The translations under genes and the position numbers were made by a program. Below, piece by piece: positions 1 through 13,000 of a stretch of DNA of 64,000 bases (position 1 is its first letter; every line of letters begins with the position of its first letter). This DNA comes from Siphonodentalium dalli (taxonomy: Eukaryota > Mollusca > Scaphopoda > Gadilida > Siphonodentaliidae). The stretch spans positions 181,540,796 to 181,604,795 of the forward strand of contig CP136068.1 in assembly GCA_032622095.1 (NCBI GenBank), read 5' to 3'. The notes beneath the pieces are model-generated. The model worked only from the letters and a program-made list of their open reading frames with translations, made no database searches and had not been told where the DNA came from.

Positions 1-132
1 TTTGCCCCACAAGAAAGGTTTTAAATTGAAAAATGCCCCATAATTGACATGATTTCATAGTATATATATATACATAATTTATACTGTATTTTAGTATATA
101 TATATATGTATAACATATACCGGTATATATAG

Positions 133-489
133 GCCTCTATATCTACGCTTGACCAATTTTTGACGGTAACCGGGAATCCACCTTTAAATAAATCGACCGA
201 TGTATTAGATTCGACGCGACAAATAGATGCGTCCGTCTGAAACAAAATTGACCGCAGTCGCATCACCGACGGATTTAATACAATTAGATTCGAGTCGACA
301 AAAATCCGTCGTTTGGAACGGGCCTTCTCGGACGCTCGTAGCCGGCTGTTAAATCTTGTTGGTGACATTTCCCAAATTACTTCTGATGTCGACGTTATGG
401 TCCATATTGTGAACAATTTCCCTTTATATGCTGCTACGTTTATTTCTGAAGCATATACCATAATACAAACAAAACTTTCCAAATCGTAA
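133..489 (+). pseudogene. Degenerate open frame, probably coiled-coil end of a retroelement ORF
   Basis: The + frame is open from about 133 to a TAA at 487-489 except for one TGA at 238-240. The second half is rich in charged and hydrophobic residues in a heptad-like pattern (for example RRLERAFSDARSRLL then VGDISQITSDVDV), which suggests a coiled coil. It ends about 100 bp before an (ATTC)n tail, so it may be the last ORF of a LINE-like element. I do not recognise the family, and the longer minus-strand frame here looks like a shadow of it. Confidence 0.3.
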
Positions 490-604
490 TTGTATGTACA
501 TAATCTGTAAATAGTATACATACACAAAGTGACTTATAGGCCCCATGGGCCGGATGTTTGTATACATATGTCACTATAATAAACATATTCATTCATTCAT
601 TCAT
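490..604 (+). repeat. Retroelement-like 3' end with (ATTC)n tail
   Basis: The short AT-rich stretch after the TAA contains a small GC hairpin (GGCCCCATGGGCC, near 539) and an AATAAA-like motif, and it finishes in four ATTC units at 588-603. This layout resembles the 3' ends of non-LTR retrotransposons that lack poly(A). Confidence 0.4.
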
Positions 605-730
605 AATGGAACTAACTATTGTTTTTAAAATGAAAATAACAACCATTTTTCAAATGTTAAGACCTCCGGATTATTTCAATACTGGAAAGAAAATTTAAAT
701 ATCGAACAATGTAAACTGCACAATACATGA

Positions 731-984
731 AGTAATCTACTTGAACACAAGTACGACAATTATAATTGTTTTCGCAAATGTGATCCAAATTATACTGTGG
801 AATCAACTTATCACTTCTTCTTTGAATGTCCTTACTACTCACTGTTAAGACTGGAAATGCTGACCCGTATCTACAGATTAGGTATTCATTTTATAACAGA
901 GAATTAAGACCTTATGTTTGGTATCACATCTATGAAAATGAAAGATAATATAGAAATCTTAAGAACTGTTCATGATTTTATTAA
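731..984 (+). pseudogene. LINE ORF2 C-terminus, 5' part (interrupted)
   Basis: The + frame reads NCFRKCDPNYTVESTYHF then FFECPYYSLL and, after one in-frame TAA at 905-907, LMFGITSMKMKDNIEILR followed by TVHDFI. The Cx(n)C...H...CP spacing followed by an FG...I..AVH-like segment is typical of the end of non-LTR ORF2 proteins, a zinc-knuckle-like C-terminal region. The frame is cut at 984 by a transposon and resumes after it at 2705. The stop and lack of upstream frame make this a dead fragment. Confidence 0.6.
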
Positions 985-2704
985 TAGCAACCACAACGCG
1001 CCGCAGGCGCGTTGTTGCTTTTCAAGTTTAGGCGTGAATGACGTCATTAATTTTTACAATACCATGAAACTGAATTTCGACGCGATAAAAAACGGCGCAA
1101 AAAATGGGTTAAAAATCACGTGACTTCCGCCCCGCTTTCGCTTAGAATCCTGGGAACAATAATATCCCAAAAGAAATGATGAAATCACAGAATCGGAAGT
1201 GGACCAACGGGATGGTTATGAAATTACCAACTTCAGTTTTTCGGAACAATTCCTATGTGATTTAGGCCTATAGATTAGTTTCATTTTGACCAATTTCGTT
1301 GGTTAGCTGAACGAAAACCAGCGAAGACGTCATGACATGGTCCATGACGTCATTTACGTCATTTGGCTTTGTGGGCCAGAATCCAGACACATTTGGTCTC
1401 TACCGGAAACAATGATTCCACATCACTAGACTATAGACGCAATTATATATACGAAGTGGCTTTAGCACTGAGGGCTCAAGAACGGCATGCGGCTCTTTAG
1501 CGATGAGGGCGAAGGACCGGTATACGGCTCTTTATAGTCGGACACCGGAGATCGAGCAGTACGGATGATAATGTAAGACCGTTCTTTATCGCGCCAGGAC
1601 CAGGTATAGCTAAAAATTGGTATATACCTATGTACACCACTCTTGTGTCCCGTTCTTTGACGTGTGTCACTGAATAGCAGCATACCGTTCTTTATTGCCA
1701 ACGCTGAAGAGCGGTAGGCCCATACCGTTCCTTGGTACCAACCGCTAAATAGCGGTATAGCCTACCGTTCTTTAACGTATCAGACCCATAAAGATGAAGA
1801 GTGGTATACCACTCTTTAGCGTTTGGTACTAAAGCACGGTATAGCGTGTCAGGCCCATATAGCTAAAGGGCGATATACTGCTCTTAAGCCACGGCCTTAT
1901 ATATACACATACACGCTTTATTGACCGTACTAACACGGGACATACATGGAGGCTCTATCAGCGTATAATCGCTTTAGTTAGAAGTTAGGAAACAGCGTAT
2001 ATAATGCATATTTGACTTTGATAAGTCTTTTAGTCACCAGTACGCAAATATACAACTTTTTATATACAATATGCACACAGTAAAAATGGGATCCTGGATC
2101 CCCCCCTACAAACGTGTTGTTTGTTTGTTTGGTTTTCATTGTTACTTTTTTGTTTGTTCTTCTTTTGACCTAGTGTGTATATATAAGATTGTATTCTTCA
2201 TCATGTTTTCAAATGTCCTTTTGACTATCAGTTTGAATTTTTGACCTGCATGAGCTAATTCAGCTGCCGTCCACAATATATACACTTAAATGCAATAAGA
2301 GACGTCTCTGAAGACCATTTTCTAGAAAAAATACAGACTGGATTCAAACGAGGGATGTTTTCTATTGACAAGAGCCCATGAAACTGTTCGTCCGAAAGAT
2401 TTGCCCAGTGATATTTTGGGATAATGCGCTCATGTAGACATTTATATTTGTCATAGATAAACGTGGGAAATTGCTAGGTTTAGTTTGGCATGGAGGTGTA
2501 TGAGTTGTTCAACGAGAGATGTGGTGGCAGGGTGGTTGTACTGTTCCGCGGAATCTGCCCCTCCAACTTTGGTGAAAATATTCAACATTTTGAAATCCCA
2601 TGCCGTGACACGGCAACAGTTGGAAACTACCTGTATAGATTGAAATTGTTGTGACAGTTTGATGTATTTGTGTGGTTGCTCCACTACGTGTCACGTGCGA
2701 TCAT
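985..2704 (+). mobile_element. Non-autonomous transposon, copy A, inserted in a LINE
   Basis: This 1.72-kb element begins TAGCAACCACAACGCG and ends CACGTGCGATCAT, and is flanked by ATTAA at 980-984 and 2705-2709. Removing it with one ATTAA restores a LINE frame (HDFI-KSERF), so the boundaries are well fixed. Two relatives lie at 45323-46347 and 46350-48123 in the opposite orientation. It has no long ORF. It contains a conserved ATGACGTCAT-rich left arm, a palindromic array at 1460-1890 and a right arm with a GGATCC palindrome near 2090. No convincing long terminal inverted repeats are visible, so the superfamily is not assigned. Confidence 0.7.
1460..1895. repeat. Internal array of short palindromic repeats
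   Basis: About nine imperfect repeats of roughly 40-50 bp contain inverted motifs of the type AAGAACGGTATACCGCTCTTTAGCG split into halves (GGTATACC, CTCTTTAGCG, CGTTCTTTA). The same array is present inverted at 47210-47650 in copy C and absent from the shorter copy B. It belongs to the transposon and not to a host gene. Confidence 0.6.
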
Positions 2705-2746
2705 ATTAAATCTGAAAGGTTCACCACTCAGGAACAGCTTAACTAG
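2705..2746 (+). pseudogene. LINE ORF2 C-terminus, 3' part
   Basis: After the ATTAA copy the frame continues KSERFTTQEQLN and stops at TAG 2744-2746. This is the natural continuation of the frame ending at 984. About 250 bp of AT-rich sequence follows, with repeated ATTTCG motifs (2810-2985), possibly the LINE 3' UTR. Confidence 0.6.
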
Positions 2747-3916
2747 TGTAACAAATCCCACCAATAATTAAAAAAATACGCTCTTTAAAAAACTTCTCCA
2801 AATATGCCCGTTATTTCGTCAAAAACACTTCTTCAAATATCTCCGTTATTTAGTTAATAAAAATAATTTCTTATTTCATAATTCGCGCTATTTCGTCATT
2901 TCGATGCATTTTTTATTCCGCAATTTCGCTGTATTTTCCTATTTCGCTTTTTCGTGGTATTTCATATTTCGATAATTCGCTATATTTGACATATTATGGG
3001 ATATTGGCATGCCTCAACGGCTGGCGTGGCATGCCACATACCCTTTATCACTGAGGAATTTTAACTAATAGTTTTGTATTACTACAGAGTAACATTGGTC
3101 TGTATCAGGTGCAATTTAGTTGGTGAGTTGAACATTCGTAATTCACCACCTGGCGACCTTATAATAATGTGGTCGGTGGTGGGGTGATTGTAATGTTAAT
3201 TTAGTTGGTGAGTTGAACATTCGTAATTCACATATTGACATCGATAAGTTATTTAAAGGGATACTGTACGCCAAATGTTGTTGTTGGTTTCTATAGTCTC
3301 CGAGTCGGAGAATAAGGTAACATTTTTTCCATTATTTGAAAGTCTGTTGAGTACGAAGTCATGTTACGGATGACAAATTTACCGGAATGCAAAAATACAA
3401 ATTTTCGTTGTCGAGTAATTTTTGTAAAGTTTTCAACCAAATGAATCAAATAAAAGTTATATTATATGCATACTAGTCCCATATAATCATTTAAGTTATT
3501 GTATCGTCGCTAGTCAGTGAGTGGCTTGAGTGTTCTCCCCGTATCATCATAATATTTTAAGCAATCGTGTGTGCGATCGGTTTAAAAATCCAGTATCCCT
3601 CAATTACTATTTTTGATTACGGTAATTCGTAATTTAATTGACGCCATTTTATGGCTCCAGTCATAAATTCAATTTATATCAAATTATTAACTTTTAAATT
3701 ATTAAATTTTAAGATAGCCTATTAACCTGAGCGTTTACAGAATACATCTTCGACTCAAATTACTTATGTTTCTATATATTATCGATATTAGATCGTTGTT
3801 GTCACCGGAAATTTAATGAAAATGGCGTACAGTACCCCTTTAATATACCATTTTAATCTGCCTGCAACTATTGGTGCAATTTCTGAATATCTGACGAATC
3901 TTATTCTCTGTTTTAG
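2747..3916. other. Non-coding: LINE 3' flank and receptor intron
   Basis: AT-rich. The part to about 3000 has many ATTTCG/TTTCGT repeats. A 48-bp segment (AATTTAGTTGGTGAGTTGAA...) occurs twice, near 3112 and 3199. No coding exon was recognised, although the missing ectodomain exons of the receptor should lie here or upstream. Confidence 0.5.
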
Positions 3917-4014
3917 CTTCTGTCTACAAAGTCTGCACGGATAATGGAACATGGTGGACGAATCCCGATACAGGGCAGGAATGGACGGATTACACAACGT
4001 GTGTCCACCTCGAG
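3917..4014 (+). CDS. GPCR exon: end of hormone-binding domain
   Basis: After a TTCTCTGTTTTAG-like acceptor the exon reads SVYKVCTDNGTWW, then TNPDTGQEWTDYTTC and VHLE, followed by donor GTATGT. It starts in phase 1 (two bases complete a split codon) and ends in phase 0. The C-x3-NGTW...W-x-x-YTxC pattern is the last part of the class B hormone-receptor domain; NGT is an N-glycosylation sequon. The exon before it, which should carry the CW and PG...CP motifs, was not found between 1 and 3916. Confidence 0.88.
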
Positions 4015-7000
4015 GTATGTGACCATCAGCTATAACATTGCTTCATATAACCATATGTGACCCGCCATATCAAATCCAGTCGTAAGTCGGGATTTTGTTT
4101 ACCCTGTGCCAATGCATTCTCTTATATATGCGAGTCGACCATAGGTCGCCTCGCATATATAAGAGAATGCATTGGCCTAACAATTTTTTACAATTTTAAT
4201 AATTTGTTGTATTCTTTAATAATTTTATAATTTCACCCATACAGAGCCCCAGACAAACTCTAGCAGACGACACTCTTCTATATGCTTATGTATATGTGTG
4301 GGGCTCCCTGCAGGGTAATGGATTTTTTTTTATTTTATGTCCTAAAAATTGTAAGAAACATTTATTTAAAAAAAATGATACAAAATTGTTAGGCCGATGC
4401 ATTCTCTTATATATGCGAGGCGACCTATGGTCGACTCGTATATATAAGAGAATGCATTGGCACAGGGTAAAAAAATCCCGACTTACGACTGGATTTGATA
4501 TGGCGGGTCACATATTGTATTGTGTTTATTTCAGGCAAGATATGCCAATATATAGTAATACATACAACATATAATTACAAATTAAACATAAAGAAGTTGA
4601 TTCCAATGATTGAATAAATATATAAGTTCTCTCACAAAATCCATACACACCCATTCGAATCAGCACTGTCAGAGAGCACATTCTGTCTCCTACAAAGTTC
4701 CCACTCGCGCTAGATGATCTTTCATAACCCAATGTCATAGATTGTCTATATGCATTATTATAACAAACTGTAAGTTTTCTACAATCAGCGTTTGGTATAG
4801 TTAATCAAAAGACGTGCACAATATAATGTAGATACGAACATTTTAAATAAATACACTTTCACATTAGGCGAACATTTGTAAAACTTTCTAGTACACTGTA
4901 AACACATTTGAGTGTACGCATATGATATTTGCATAGACTGCATGAGCTATACATATTTTTTTCTCTTACTATTATAAAGACAAATTTACCCATTTCATGA
5001 CGGGAGCCGCGCTGGGGCGGCATTAACCCTTTACCCAACAAAACGGCCAAAACCGGCCAAATAAAGCTTCAACAGCCTAAAATATCTTCGGTCTGTCTCA
5101 ATAAAACCATACAAATATGGATATCATTCGAACCGGCTCCTTGACCACATTGTGATGGTTACAGTTATGCCCTGTGCCAATGCATTCTCTTATATATGCG
5201 AGTCGACCATAGGTCGCCTCGCATATATAAGAGAATGCATTGGCCTAAATTTTTTTTAATAATTTTTAATGTGTTAAGCCAATGCATGCTCTTATATATG
5301 CGAGGCGATTATATATGGGAGGCGACTCGCATATGTAAGAGAATGCATTGGCACAGGGCCTTTCTGTTGGGTAAAGGGTTAAATATCATGTGCCAGTGCA
5401 TTATCTTATATATGCGAGTCTCCCATATAAGATAATCACTCGTATTATTTAGTGAAGCTGCCCCGCACAATCGAGAGGCGGCACTATATGTTCTTCTGTG
5501 GATCTCATTCTGCGTAGGCCACACGTCTGCCTTTCTGTTCAGTTTCTATATCCCCGAATTAGTAGAAGATAAAATGCACAATGGGTGAATATCAACTGGA
5601 GAACTTCAAACTTATCCTAGGTCTCGCATCGCAGTTGAAGCATCGGTTGAATGAGGTTCATATAGTGTGAATAGGGTGACGCTAGTAGGTCTCCTTGGTT
5701 TTCCCTGTTAACTCGAATACCATTGTAACATGTTCTAGCAGGATGGGTCATAATATTTTAAATATGTTAAAACACCCAGACGTAATTCCCATGACACCTC
5801 GAAATGTTGGTTTTAACTTTAGCGAGGCTTCAACTGCGCTCATGGCCATACATTATACATATATCGACTGTCTTGGTGGGTATACTGTTCCAGAGTGTTG
5901 TCCTCACAGTTTTTGGAAACTTGTCAAAAAATCCGAAAAGAGATATCACCACCCCTACTTATTAATATAATTGACAAGTAGGGAAAGCTACTGAGCCCAC
6001 CCATCTCCCATCAAACCATGTCACCGTTTTTTTCGTGTTCAATTGCAACAATAAAAACATTAATTTCAGAAAAGTATCACAACCTAGTAATAAAACATAT
6101 ATTTCTTTTCACGTTTACCGTAAGTGCAAAATTATCACTTTATAATTACTTTTATCGTATTCAACTTCTCAAAACAACTGTGCAACTCTGGGCTGCCGAT
6201 TCCACGAGTCGCCATCCGAGAGTCAAGGGCAGATAATTTCAAATGCTGTTATCTGCGCTTGACTCTCGGATGGCGACTCGTGGAATCAGCGAGCCGCTGT
6301 TGTTTGGGAAGTTGTATGCGATAAAAGTAATTATAAAATGATAATTTTCTACTGCACTTACGGTAAACATGAAAAGAAATATATGTTTTATTACTAGGAT
6401 GTGATACTTTTCTGAAATTAATGTTTTTATTGTTGCAATTGAACACGAAACGAGCGGTGACATGGTTTGATGGGAGATGGGTGGGCTCAGTAGCTTTCCC
6501 TACTTGTCAATTATATTAATAAGTAGGGGTGGTGACATCTATTTTCGGGTTTTTTGACAAGTTTCCAACAACTGTGGTTGTGCTTTACGTGCACTATTAT
6601 GAACCAGGGACGGGTCTACCACTATCAGCATTCACATGTCTATTTTCAGGGATACAAGAGTGCAGTGTATACCAGCATCGCATGTGACGTCATCAGTCTC
6701 TCATTTCTCATCCCGGCATGCCTTATATTCCTCGGCTTCCGGTGAGTATAAGTTTCGGCGTCGTCCGCCGTGACACCGTTTTATCTCTGAAACATGATTA
6801 TCTGACCAATTATCGTGGATCTAATTAACAGATACCTGTATATGCTTTATAGTGTTATCGCGTGTTCAAGAATTTACATAACTGATGAATAATCAACCGT
6901 TCTGCTATCATAACAATGTTGGTTGACTTGCAGATAGCCGTGAGTTCATTCCTTCCGGTTACCAGTCGACCCATCACGCTGGTGTTTTATCTGCCTGCTC

Positions 7001-10000
7001 GATGGGCCGGTGTAGTGTCGCGAACTCAGGCTTAAGCTATCAGGTCTGACATAAAAACAAAACACAAACAATATATGGTGGATTGACAATAATTACCACG
7101 TGGTCAATTTTCCGTGGTGCGTAAAGTCGACCGGCTTCAGATCATCAGATAATCTAGATCATCCCATAAATCTCTACCCTGGTTAACGCCCGAGAGATCA
7201 GACGCCAACAGTATAAAACCTGGAACGTTTTGATGTTCTGGCCCATCTAACAGGAAACGTTAAAACGCTGAACGCACATGGCAGGGGATATAATTCTTTG
7301 TTTATATATTTTTCCTCGATAATCTACTTCAAAGTATGGGGTTTTACCAGCTCGAAATTGCTTGATTTTTAGTGACTTGAGTGAGCCGATATCGAATTAA
7401 TCACCTTGGAACAATTAAATGATTATCATTAGTGCAAAGCTATCCCACAAAGTCCCTTAAATAAGATAATATCGATCTGGGACCTTCACATACTGACGAA
7501 TACACTATTAAGTAACATGCATTAATAAATAAATATATACCGCGCGTTACTCTTTCGACTTAATAAGGTTCCCTCTCAAAATAAAAAAAAAGTCCCATGG
7601 TTTTGAACTGGTGGAATACGATCTTGAGTACAGATTATTGGCATGATCCACAATATCTGGGAGCGGCACCACGAATTTGATGTTTTTAAGACCTTATGAT
7701 AAACGGTAAACTGGTCCATGATCCCGTTCTATGCTAAATGGATTCCCATATAAGAATGTATTGGAATTGTCTATTATTCATTTTGATGGATGTTTAGCCT
7801 AGGTAATAAATACAGATAAACGAAATGCTTATACAAGAGATGAAGGATTCATAATCACTGGCGGGAAAGGTTCAGATAATAAGTTCAACAAAATGGCTTG
7901 TGGTTATTATCTGAACTCGTCATTGGTATGTTTATGGGAAATGGTTAAATACATAATTCGCTGTTCACCACTGCCTCGTTTACAATTGATATCAAAATCA
8001 AAATAGCACGGCTATTGCCTTAACATTGTCTTTACTGCATACTCATTGACGAGTAGTTCCCCATATGTTCAGATAATAAGTTTAATAAACGACAACAGGT
8101 CATTTGTTGAACTTTTTATCTGAACATTTCCCCACCAGTGGTTAGGAATCCGCTTGCACTGGCATTATATTGTCGCCTGTATGTCGTCTGCGAATATTTC
8201 TTCAGCACCCATTTCGTTGAATAGGCCCCTAATCTCATATATATTTTGAAGACCTCTGTCTGTTTGTTTGTATGTTTGTCTGTATGTTTGTATGTTTGTC
8301 ATTTATACAAATCTACGATTCTCGACCGATCGGGACCAAACTTGGTACGTGTGTGTAGTTTGACCAGGCGGTGGACGTTGTCGTATTGGCGAGCCCGTGC
8401 GGCGCCCGCTTCGCGCATGCGCAGACGAGATCTCGGAAACAGGTGGAGCTATCGACTTGAAATTTGGTATGTGAATGTATCTTGCCCCGGATACGAATTT
8501 TATCGGGTCGCCGAGCCCGTGCGACGCCAGATTCGGGCATGCGCAGACGAGATCTCGGAAACGGGTGGAGCTATCGACTTGAAATTTGGTATTTGAATGT
8601 ATCTTGCCCCGGATACGAATTTTATCGGGTCGCCGAGCCCGTGCGACGCCAGCTTCGCGCATGCGCAGACCATATCTCGGAAACGGGTAGAGCTATCATT
8701 TGGTTTGGAACTTCTGTCTGTTTGTTTGTTGTTTGTTTGTTAGCTATGGCCGGGAAAACGGCTGGACCGATTGAGCTCAAACTTCCAATCAAAGTTTGAA
8801 CAAACACGGGCAGTGTTTACCGCCGTTTTTGGAGAAGCTCAGAGCACCCATTCTCCACTCTCAGTCACAAAAATTACCGCCATTGGCACGGTGGGGTTAA
8901 TCGCGTTGATAGTTAAAGAGCGTTCGTATCCGCAGTGTCGTTGATAAAGAGCGTATGTGTGTAATGTGATTCTTACGTCTGGTCCACACGTGAGCGTGAC
9001 TGTATCCAGACATGAGCGTGTTGTGTGATTCTTACGTACTTAGGGCTAGCTAAGTTTTTCCGCCCAGGTGATCTTCACCTTGAAACGGGTACCCACAAAC
9101 GTACCTCTTTTAGGGACGGGTACCATCACGGGACGGGTACCATCATTTCTCTTGATTAAAAAGGCAGCATTAACTCAAATTAAATTCAAAAATTAACGGA
9201 TTTCGACGAAATTTGATACCTATGGATACTTTTGTCGGGGGAGTGTTTTGGACGGGTCAAATCGTTACCCCTGACCTTGACCTTCAAACTGTTCAATTCA
9301 AGATCAAAGCCCGGACGAAGTCAGGTCACCTGCTAGTCTAATATATATTTTGGGACTTCTGTCTGTTTGTTGTTTGTCTGTTAGCTATGGCCGGAAAAAC
9401 TGCCGGGCGGATTTAGCCCAAACTTGCTACCTATGGTTACTTTTGTCCAGGGGGTGTTTTGGACTGGTCAAATCGTGACTCCGACCTGACCTTGACATTC
9501 AAAAAGGTCAACTCAAGGTCAAATCGGGTAAAACGGGACCAATTTCGACGAATTTGACACCTAGATATACTTTTGACCAGGGAGTCATTTGGACGGCTCA
9601 AATCGTTACCCCGACCTGACTTTGACCTTCAAAAAGGTCAATTCAAGGTCAAATCGGGTAAAACGGACGGATTTCGACGAAATTTGATACCCATGGATAC
9701 TTTTGTCCGGGGAGTGTTTTGGACGGGTCAAATCGTGACCCCGACCTGACATTGACCTTCAAAATTGTCAATTCAAGGTCAAATCGAGAATTTTGACGGG
9801 ATTTCGACAACATTTGATTCATAGGTTTACTATTGTCCGAGGAGTGTTTTGGACTGGTCAAATCGTTACCCCAACCTGACCTTGACCTTCAAAATGGTCA
9901 ATTCAAGGTCAAATCGGGTAAAACCTGACGGATTTCGACGGGTACTTTTGTCGGGTACTTTTGTCCGGGGAGTGTTTTGGACGGGTCAAATCGTGACATC

Positions 10001-13000
10001 GACCTGACCTTGACCTTCAAAATGGTCAATTCAAGGTAAAATCGCGCAATTCGACTAAAAGCAGAGGGGAAACAGCCCGGACGAAGTCGGGTCCACCAGC
10101 TAGTATATATATATTTTTGTTACAATTCCAACGAATAAAGTTTAAATAAAACATGGCGGAGTCAATTTAGTAACGAAATGGTTAATATTTAATTAAGGGT
10201 GTTATTTCACATTAAGCGATTCCACAAAATGAAACAAATCAAGCAAGTTTTGTAATTTTAAAATTATGTTGAAATAAGAATGTAAAACTTGGATAATACT
10301 TGGATAATACTTGCTCATTATTTTCTGCATTGATCCGTTCAATTTGACAAAGTGTTATTCAACGTTAGAGATGCCATCCGGGTATAGTAATTAAAGTTTA
10401 CCCGCAAGGCTGCAAATAATGTGTTGTCATTTGCAGAATGATGTCCTCATAGGTAGATTGAGTGCCGCTATCTCACACAGCGGGCTAGTGTCACCAAATT
10501 CTCAAACTGGGAACCTCATTTTGCTTAGGAATACATATGATCAGATTGAAGCTTCCAATGCAATTGAAATTGGTGATGATCACACATTTGTCACATCGAC
10601 TATGCATTTTATCTTCTGCAAATTAGGGTATATAGAAACTGAAGAGAAGGGAAAAAGTAACTAAACAGTGTTAATTGGAGACTATAGATACTTCACGGAA
10701 GACGAGGGCTAAGCAGAATGAGGTCTCATGCGGGTGAATTTTGTGACACTAGTCCACTGTGCGGGGTAGCATAACCACATGACCATGTGTGGACCTCATT
10801 CTGCAAAAGGCAGACACACTATTTGCGAGCTTATAGGTAAATACTCCTTACTATACCCGGGATGTCTCTAACCGAGTATAGCGCCTGGTCAAAATGAACG
10901 GATTAATGCAGTAATTCGTAATTATTATTCACCAGAAGTTATACGTTCATATTTCAAAATAATTTGAAAATAAAAACAAATGCTTGATTTTTTATATTGT
11001 AGAATCGTTGTATGTGAAACAACACCCTTAATTAAAAATTATACCTTTATGTACTAAAACGACTATCCCATGTATATTTAAAATGTATACTATTCAACAA
11101 AATGGTTGTTCAAGAAATATTAGCAGACAATGCACAGACGACAATTTATTTTACTTGTTATATTGCAGGCAACTGAGGCGGCAGCAGAGGATCAAACTTC
11201 ATTTGTCACTGTTTCTGTCGTTCATTCTCGTGTCTGTGTTCCGCCTCTTCTGGGACGCTATCATTTACTATGAGCGAATGGTCAAACCTGCTGAACAAAC
11301 GGCAATGCATCAAAATACGGTTAGTATTTACGGTAAAACCAGCTGAACAAAGGTCCATGCTACAACAAACGGTATGCATTTACGGTAACATCAGCTGAAC
11401 AAAGGTCCATGCTACAACAAACGGTGTGTATTTACGGTAACATCAGCTGAACAAAGGTATCAAATTAGGGATGGCAGGAAGACAGTCTTGCCAGACTATG
11501 CCATCCCCCACAATATACGACATAATTTTCCATAATTTTCGCCACTATTATGTAATAGATATGTGTATTGCAAATAAAATATCCTATCCTATCCTATCCA
11601 TGCTACAACAAACGGTGTGTATTTACGATCAAGCATGCTGATCAAAAGGTCATGCATCAAATGCGATGAGTATTTACGGTCATGCCTGCTTGACAAACAC
11701 CCATGCATCAGAATACGGCGAGTATTCACGGTAAAAATGCAGGTGCCGAAATCCTGTTATATGTATCCTGTTTCGTTAACATATTCGGAGATGTGATCAT
11801 GAAAACAGTTCCATCTTGTTCACAAATCCTTTATATACTCGAATCCCAAAACAGAGTGCGATAATCCAACTCAAGATATTAATAATAAATCTGAAGGTGA
11901 CAGCGTCGCCACTCAATCAAATGTGTATAGTAGCCGTTGGGAAACATTGGCGGAAATAACACGTCTGACACAAACATTGGCAATATAAGGCGACTAACGC
12001 GTCTGAAATCCGAAACTCCACGCGATGACATTAATGTCTGGTCACTGTATATGAGAACCACACGTTCGGGAGATTTATTAAATAAACTGGACCACCAGCG
12101 TGATTGATCCTTTGTTCGTGTCATTGATTTCATATGGGGGAATCCGTCTTGTGCCTCATAGTTGAGCCATATGTGACCCGCCATATAAAATCCAGTCGTA
12201 AGTCGGGATTTGTTTTACCCTGTGCCAATGCATTCTTTTATATATGCGAGTCGACCATAGGTCGCCTCGCATATATAAGAGAATGCATTGGCCTAACAAT
12301 TTTTTACAATTTTAATAATTTTTTCTTGTATTCTTTAACAATTTTATAATTTCACCCATACAGAGCCCCAGGCAAACATGAGCAGACGGTACTCTTCTAT
12401 ATGCTTCTATATATGTGTGGGGCTCCCTGCAGGGTAATGGATGTTTTTTTATTTTATGTCCTAAAAATTGTAAGAAACATTTATTTAAAAAAAATGATAA
12501 AACATTGTTAGGCCAATGCATTCTCTTATATATGCGAGGCAACCTATGGTCGACTCGCATATATAAGAGAATGCATTGGCACAGGGTAAAAAAATCCCGA
12601 CTTACGACTGGATTTGATATGGCGGGTCACATATTATGATCTGATACTATGTCAGCAGGGACGTGGCTACAGGTTCTTTTTGGTGGGTTGTTGTCTCATA
12701 CCCAACTCTGTCCAATAATTTGAATTGTTGGAAATATCATGCCCGACACCACATTAGCTATCTGGAACTTTCAAAAATTATGATAGTTTGATTTGCCAAC
12801 AGTATAATAGTGACATATGTTGTTTTAGACCAAAAGTCACATATAATACTACTTTCATTTTAATGTTTCGACTTAGATGACCACGATTTGGAAAGTTCCA
12901 ACTTTAGGTGCGGTGTAAGCCTTAGAATGGAAGTTGGAAATGTCGCACCACCAGTAGGAAAGTTTCAACACAATGTATTCCGAAAACATTGTTTCTCGAG

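Noticed and set aside
21-527. 168-codon minus-strand frame
   Set aside because: The + strand has a more protein-like frame ending at 489 before a retroelement-type tail; the minus frame is rich in Tyr/Ile from TATA runs.
5695-5970. 91-codon + frame
   Set aside because: It runs into the hAT-like foldback and has no recognisable domain or splice sites.
8246-8799. Overlapping frames of 111-119 codons on both strands
   Set aside because: They lie within ~118-bp tandem units of a Helitron-like element; both strands are equally open.
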